Positions 5,725 through 7,669 of a stretch of 7,669 nucleotides of DNA are shown in pieces. A program made the translations under genes and the position numbers. A model generated the notes under the pieces. That model made no database searches. It saw nothing but the letters and a program-made list of their open reading frames with translations, and was not told the origin of the DNA. The first letter of the stretch is position 1. Every line of letters begins with the position of its first letter. Source of the stretch: Bacteroidales bacterium (lineage in GTDB: Bacteria; Bacteroidota; Bacteroidia; Bacteroidales; UBA3824); assembly GCA_017645985.1 (NCBI GenBank), contig JAGCNK010000214.1, positions 1 through 7,669 on the forward strand. The letters run 5' to 3'.

Positions 5725-7669
5725 ATGATAAAACAATTGCTTTTTATTATGCTTTTGCTATTGCCGGCGAGTGTGCTGGCGCAGAGCAAGGCAAATAGAT
5801 ATTATAAACAAGGCGAGAAACTGCTTTCTCAAGAGAAGTTTAAGGAGGCTGTTATTTTTTTCAAAAAAAGTGACTCGCTTGAAAAATCCACATTGTCTGC
5901 TTTATCGCCAAACTATTATCGTTCGGAGTTAAAAATTGCTGAATGTTTTGTCCAAATTGCAGATGATTATGATACCAAAGGCAATTATTCCGAAGCTCTT
6001 ATAAATGAGACAAAAGCGATGGAGATTCGTAAACGTATTTTAGGTGAGGACAATCAAGAATATGCAGAATCGTTGGGTAATATGTCATATTATTACGATG
6101 CAATTGGCAATTACGGTGAGGCAATCAGGCTAGCAATTAAGACAGAGATTATTCGTAAAAAGGTTTTGGGTGAAGAACATCCCGATTATGTGTCGGCGTT
6201 AAGCAATCTGGCATATTATTATCAAAAAGTAGGAAACTATACTGAGGCTATAAAAATAGGCAACAAGGCTTTGCAAATATGGGAAAAAGTATTGGGTGAT
6301 AATGATCCTCAGTATGCAATTGGTCTTAACAATCTCGCATTTTATAATTCAAAATTACGAAACTATGAAGAAGCTATTAGATTGAATTCTAAAGCTTTGT
6401 CAATTTGGGAAATTTCTTTGGGTAAAGATCATATTAATTGTGCTTTTGCCATACGCAATATAGCTAGTTATAATGCACAGCTTGGAAACTATCAAGAAGC
6501 ACTAAACCTTGCTGCTGTCGCTGTTGAAATTATGAGAAATAATGTTGGAGAAGAACACCCTCAATACGCCTCATTTCTAAATGATATAGCCTATTATTAT
6601 TATGTAAACGACAATATTTCTGATGCTTTAAAATATGGTACAATGGCTATGGAATTGTGGAAAAAAGTTGCGGGTATCAAGCATCCACATTACGCCATCG
6701 CTCTAGATAATCTCGCTATTTATTATGCAAAAGATGGTTGTTATGAAGATGCAATTAAGCTATCCACGGAGTCTTTGCAATTGTTGAAAGATGTTTTTGG
6801 CGACTACCATCCTGAGATAGCAACTACTTTATGGAATCTTTCAAAGTTTTACTTTTTGTCTGGAGACTACACAACTTCAGCTGATTATTATAAACAAACA
6901 TTTAATTTTATAAATAACAATGTTTTACATTATTTCAAATTATTAACTGCTAACGAAAGAGCCATATTTTGGACGAAGTTCTCGTTGTTTTATTTTCACG
7001 ATATTCTAGTTATTGCAAATATTTGTCCTGATCCTTCTTTTTCGTCAATAGCTTATGATGCTCAAATTTTTTCTAAAGGTCTTCTCCTTAATACAGAAGT
7101 AGAAATTCAAAAATTAATTGAGCAAAGCAATGATACATCTGTGTCTGCCCTTTTCTATCAAATAAAGCAAAAATATGAATTACTTGACGATTTATATCAA
7201 ACTCCAATTGAACAACGCCAATTTGATTGTGATTCGCTGGCTAAAGCAATCGAAACAGAGGAGCGACTATTGGTTGAATCAATAAAACAACTTGGTGATT
7301 TTACAAAACATTTAAAAGTTGATTGGAAGGATGTTCAAAATAATCTTAAAGAAAATGATTTGGCTGTTGAGTTTGCATTATCTAAGGATTCTTTAAAGCG
7401 TAAACTGTATGTGGCTCTCATTTTGAAAAAAGATATGACCTCGCCGGAGATTGTAAGCCTGTTTTCGGCTGATACGCTTTTGAATTTTTCTATCAACGAC
7501 CTCTATAGCTCTCCAAAACTGTACAACGTGCTTTGGAAACCATTGGAGAAATATTTTCAAGGGGTTAAAAATGTATATTTCTCGCCTTCCGCCAAGCTGC
7601 ACACTATTGGTATCGAATATCTTCCCGACGATGAGGGAAAGGTGTTCTGCGAAAAATATGCCGCTTACC
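5725..7669 (+). CDS. Exported TPR-CHAT protein paralogue, partial (3' end outside window)
   Basis: An open frame of 648 codons runs from the ATG at 5725 to the window edge with no stop. It begins with a signal peptide: MIKQLLFIMLLLLPASVLAQ, with probable cleavage after Ala19. Residues 21-110 parallel the irregular N-terminal region of the first copy. Seven TPR units of exactly 42 residues begin at 113, 155, 197, 239, 281, 323 and 365, with the signature AxxLxNLAYYY...GNYxEAI...ALxIxxKxLGxxHPxY. Then come the shared helical linker (Trp416, and SKGLLLNTEVEIQKLI) and the start of the CHAT domain (Trp534, KLHTIGIEYLPDD near the end). The catalytic His and Cys would lie beyond the window, so activity cannot be judged. 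Landmarks stay at a constant +83 offset from the first copy, predicting about 910 residues in full. The TPR and linker DNA is strikingly AT-rich (one 60-base line near 6901 has only 10 G/C), unlike the first copy. The call rests on direct translation. Confidence 0.93.
   Translation, partial: MIKQLLFIMLLLLPASVLAQSKANRYYKQGEKLLSQEKFKEAVIFFKKSDSLEKSTLSALSPNYYRSELKIAECFVQIADDYDTKGNYSEALINETKAMEIRKRILGEDNQEYAESLGNMSYYYDAIGNYGEAIRLAIKTEIIRKKVLGEEHPDYVSALSNLAYYYQKVGNYTEAIKIGNKALQIWEKVLGDNDPQYAIGLNNLAFYNSKLRNYEEAIRLNSKALSIWEISLGKDHINCAFAIRNIASYNAQLGNYQEALNLAAVAVEIMRNNVGEEHPQYASFLNDIAYYYYVNDNISDALKYGTMAMELWKKVAGIKHPHYAIALDNLAIYYAKDGCYEDAIKLSTESLQLLKDVFGDYHPEIATTLWNLSKFYFLSGDYTTSADYYKQTFNFINNNVLHYFKLLTANERAIFWTKFSLFYFHDILVIANICPDPSFSSIAYDAQIFSKGLLLNTEVEIQKLIEQSNDTSVSALFYQIKQKYELLDDLYQTPIEQRQFDCDSLAKAIETEERLLVESIKQLGDFTKHLKVDWKDVQNNLKENDLAVEFALSKDSLKRKLYVALILKKDMTSPEIVSLFSADTLLNFSINDLYSSPKLYNVLWKPLEKYFQGVKNVYFSPSAKLHTIGIEYLPDDEGKVFCEKYAAY

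Noticed and set aside
7393..7602. Minus-strand ORF of 69 codons
   Set aside because: Antisense to the colinear CHAT segment of the second paralogue; no supporting signals.
5725..7669. Possibility that the second TPR-CHAT copy is a pseudogene, given its AT-rich DNA and extra repeats
   Set aside because: All 648 visible codons are open and landmarks keep a constant offset from the first copy, so no frameshift or premature stop is present within the window.
3156..7669. Link to CRISPR-associated TPR-CHAT (Craspase-type) systems
   Set aside because: No Cas gene or CRISPR repeat is visible, and both proteins carry signal peptides, which does not fit a cytoplasmic effector complex.

Overview
The window looks like a chromosomal segment from a member of the Bacteroidales (phylum Bacteroidota). 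The evidence is several promoters of the Bacteroidota primary sigma factor type (TTTG or TTG, then 19-20 bases, then TAnnTTTG), mostly weak or absent Shine-Dalgarno sites, an acidic run just after a lipoprotein cysteine, and the protein families present. Genus and species cannot be fixed from what is visible.

Left part (1-1876, all minus strand): a small membrane protein cut by the window edge overlaps by 4 bases (ATGA) the end of a gene for a cytoplasmic-looking protein with a Pro/Gln-rich linker and a C-terminal coiled coil. These two form an operon with a clear promoter at 1110-1140, set inside a perfect 16-bp inverted repeat. Upstream lies a separate gene for a CAP-domain (SCP/PR1-like) lipoprotein.

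Middle part (1877-3155): the space between the CAP gene and an AraC-family regulator holds a 28-codon ORF with its own promoter and a good ribosome binding site. Just upstream of that promoter is a two-copy, 40-bp tandem repeat carrying four TGCA-centred palindromes; its second copy runs into the stop codon of the regulator gene. The regulator gene (minus strand) is divergent from the first large plus-strand gene.

Right part (3156-7669, plus strand): two tandem paralogues of an exported TPR-CHAT protein (caspase-like fold fused to tetratricopeptide repeats). The first is complete, 827 aa, with an intact His/Cys dyad (His660, Cys741). The second runs off the window after 648 codons, before the catalytic residues. 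From the end of the TPR block to the window edge the two align without a gap at a constant offset of 83 residues. The second copy has seven 42-residue TPR units where the first has five. It is also clearly more AT-rich, most of all in and just after the TPR array. Each gene has its own promoter-like region, and the two share an ATATCTTTA-plus-C-run-plus-AAAA block.

Working picture (inference): the AraC-type regulator probably controls a neighbour, either the divergent TPR-CHAT gene, whose promoter lacks a recognisable -33 element, or the repeat-flanked promoter downstream of its own gene. The exported TPR-CHAT pair and the CAP lipoprotein would all act in the envelope or at the cell surface. 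No CRISPR array, tRNA, rRNA, insertion sequence or phage gene was recognised.
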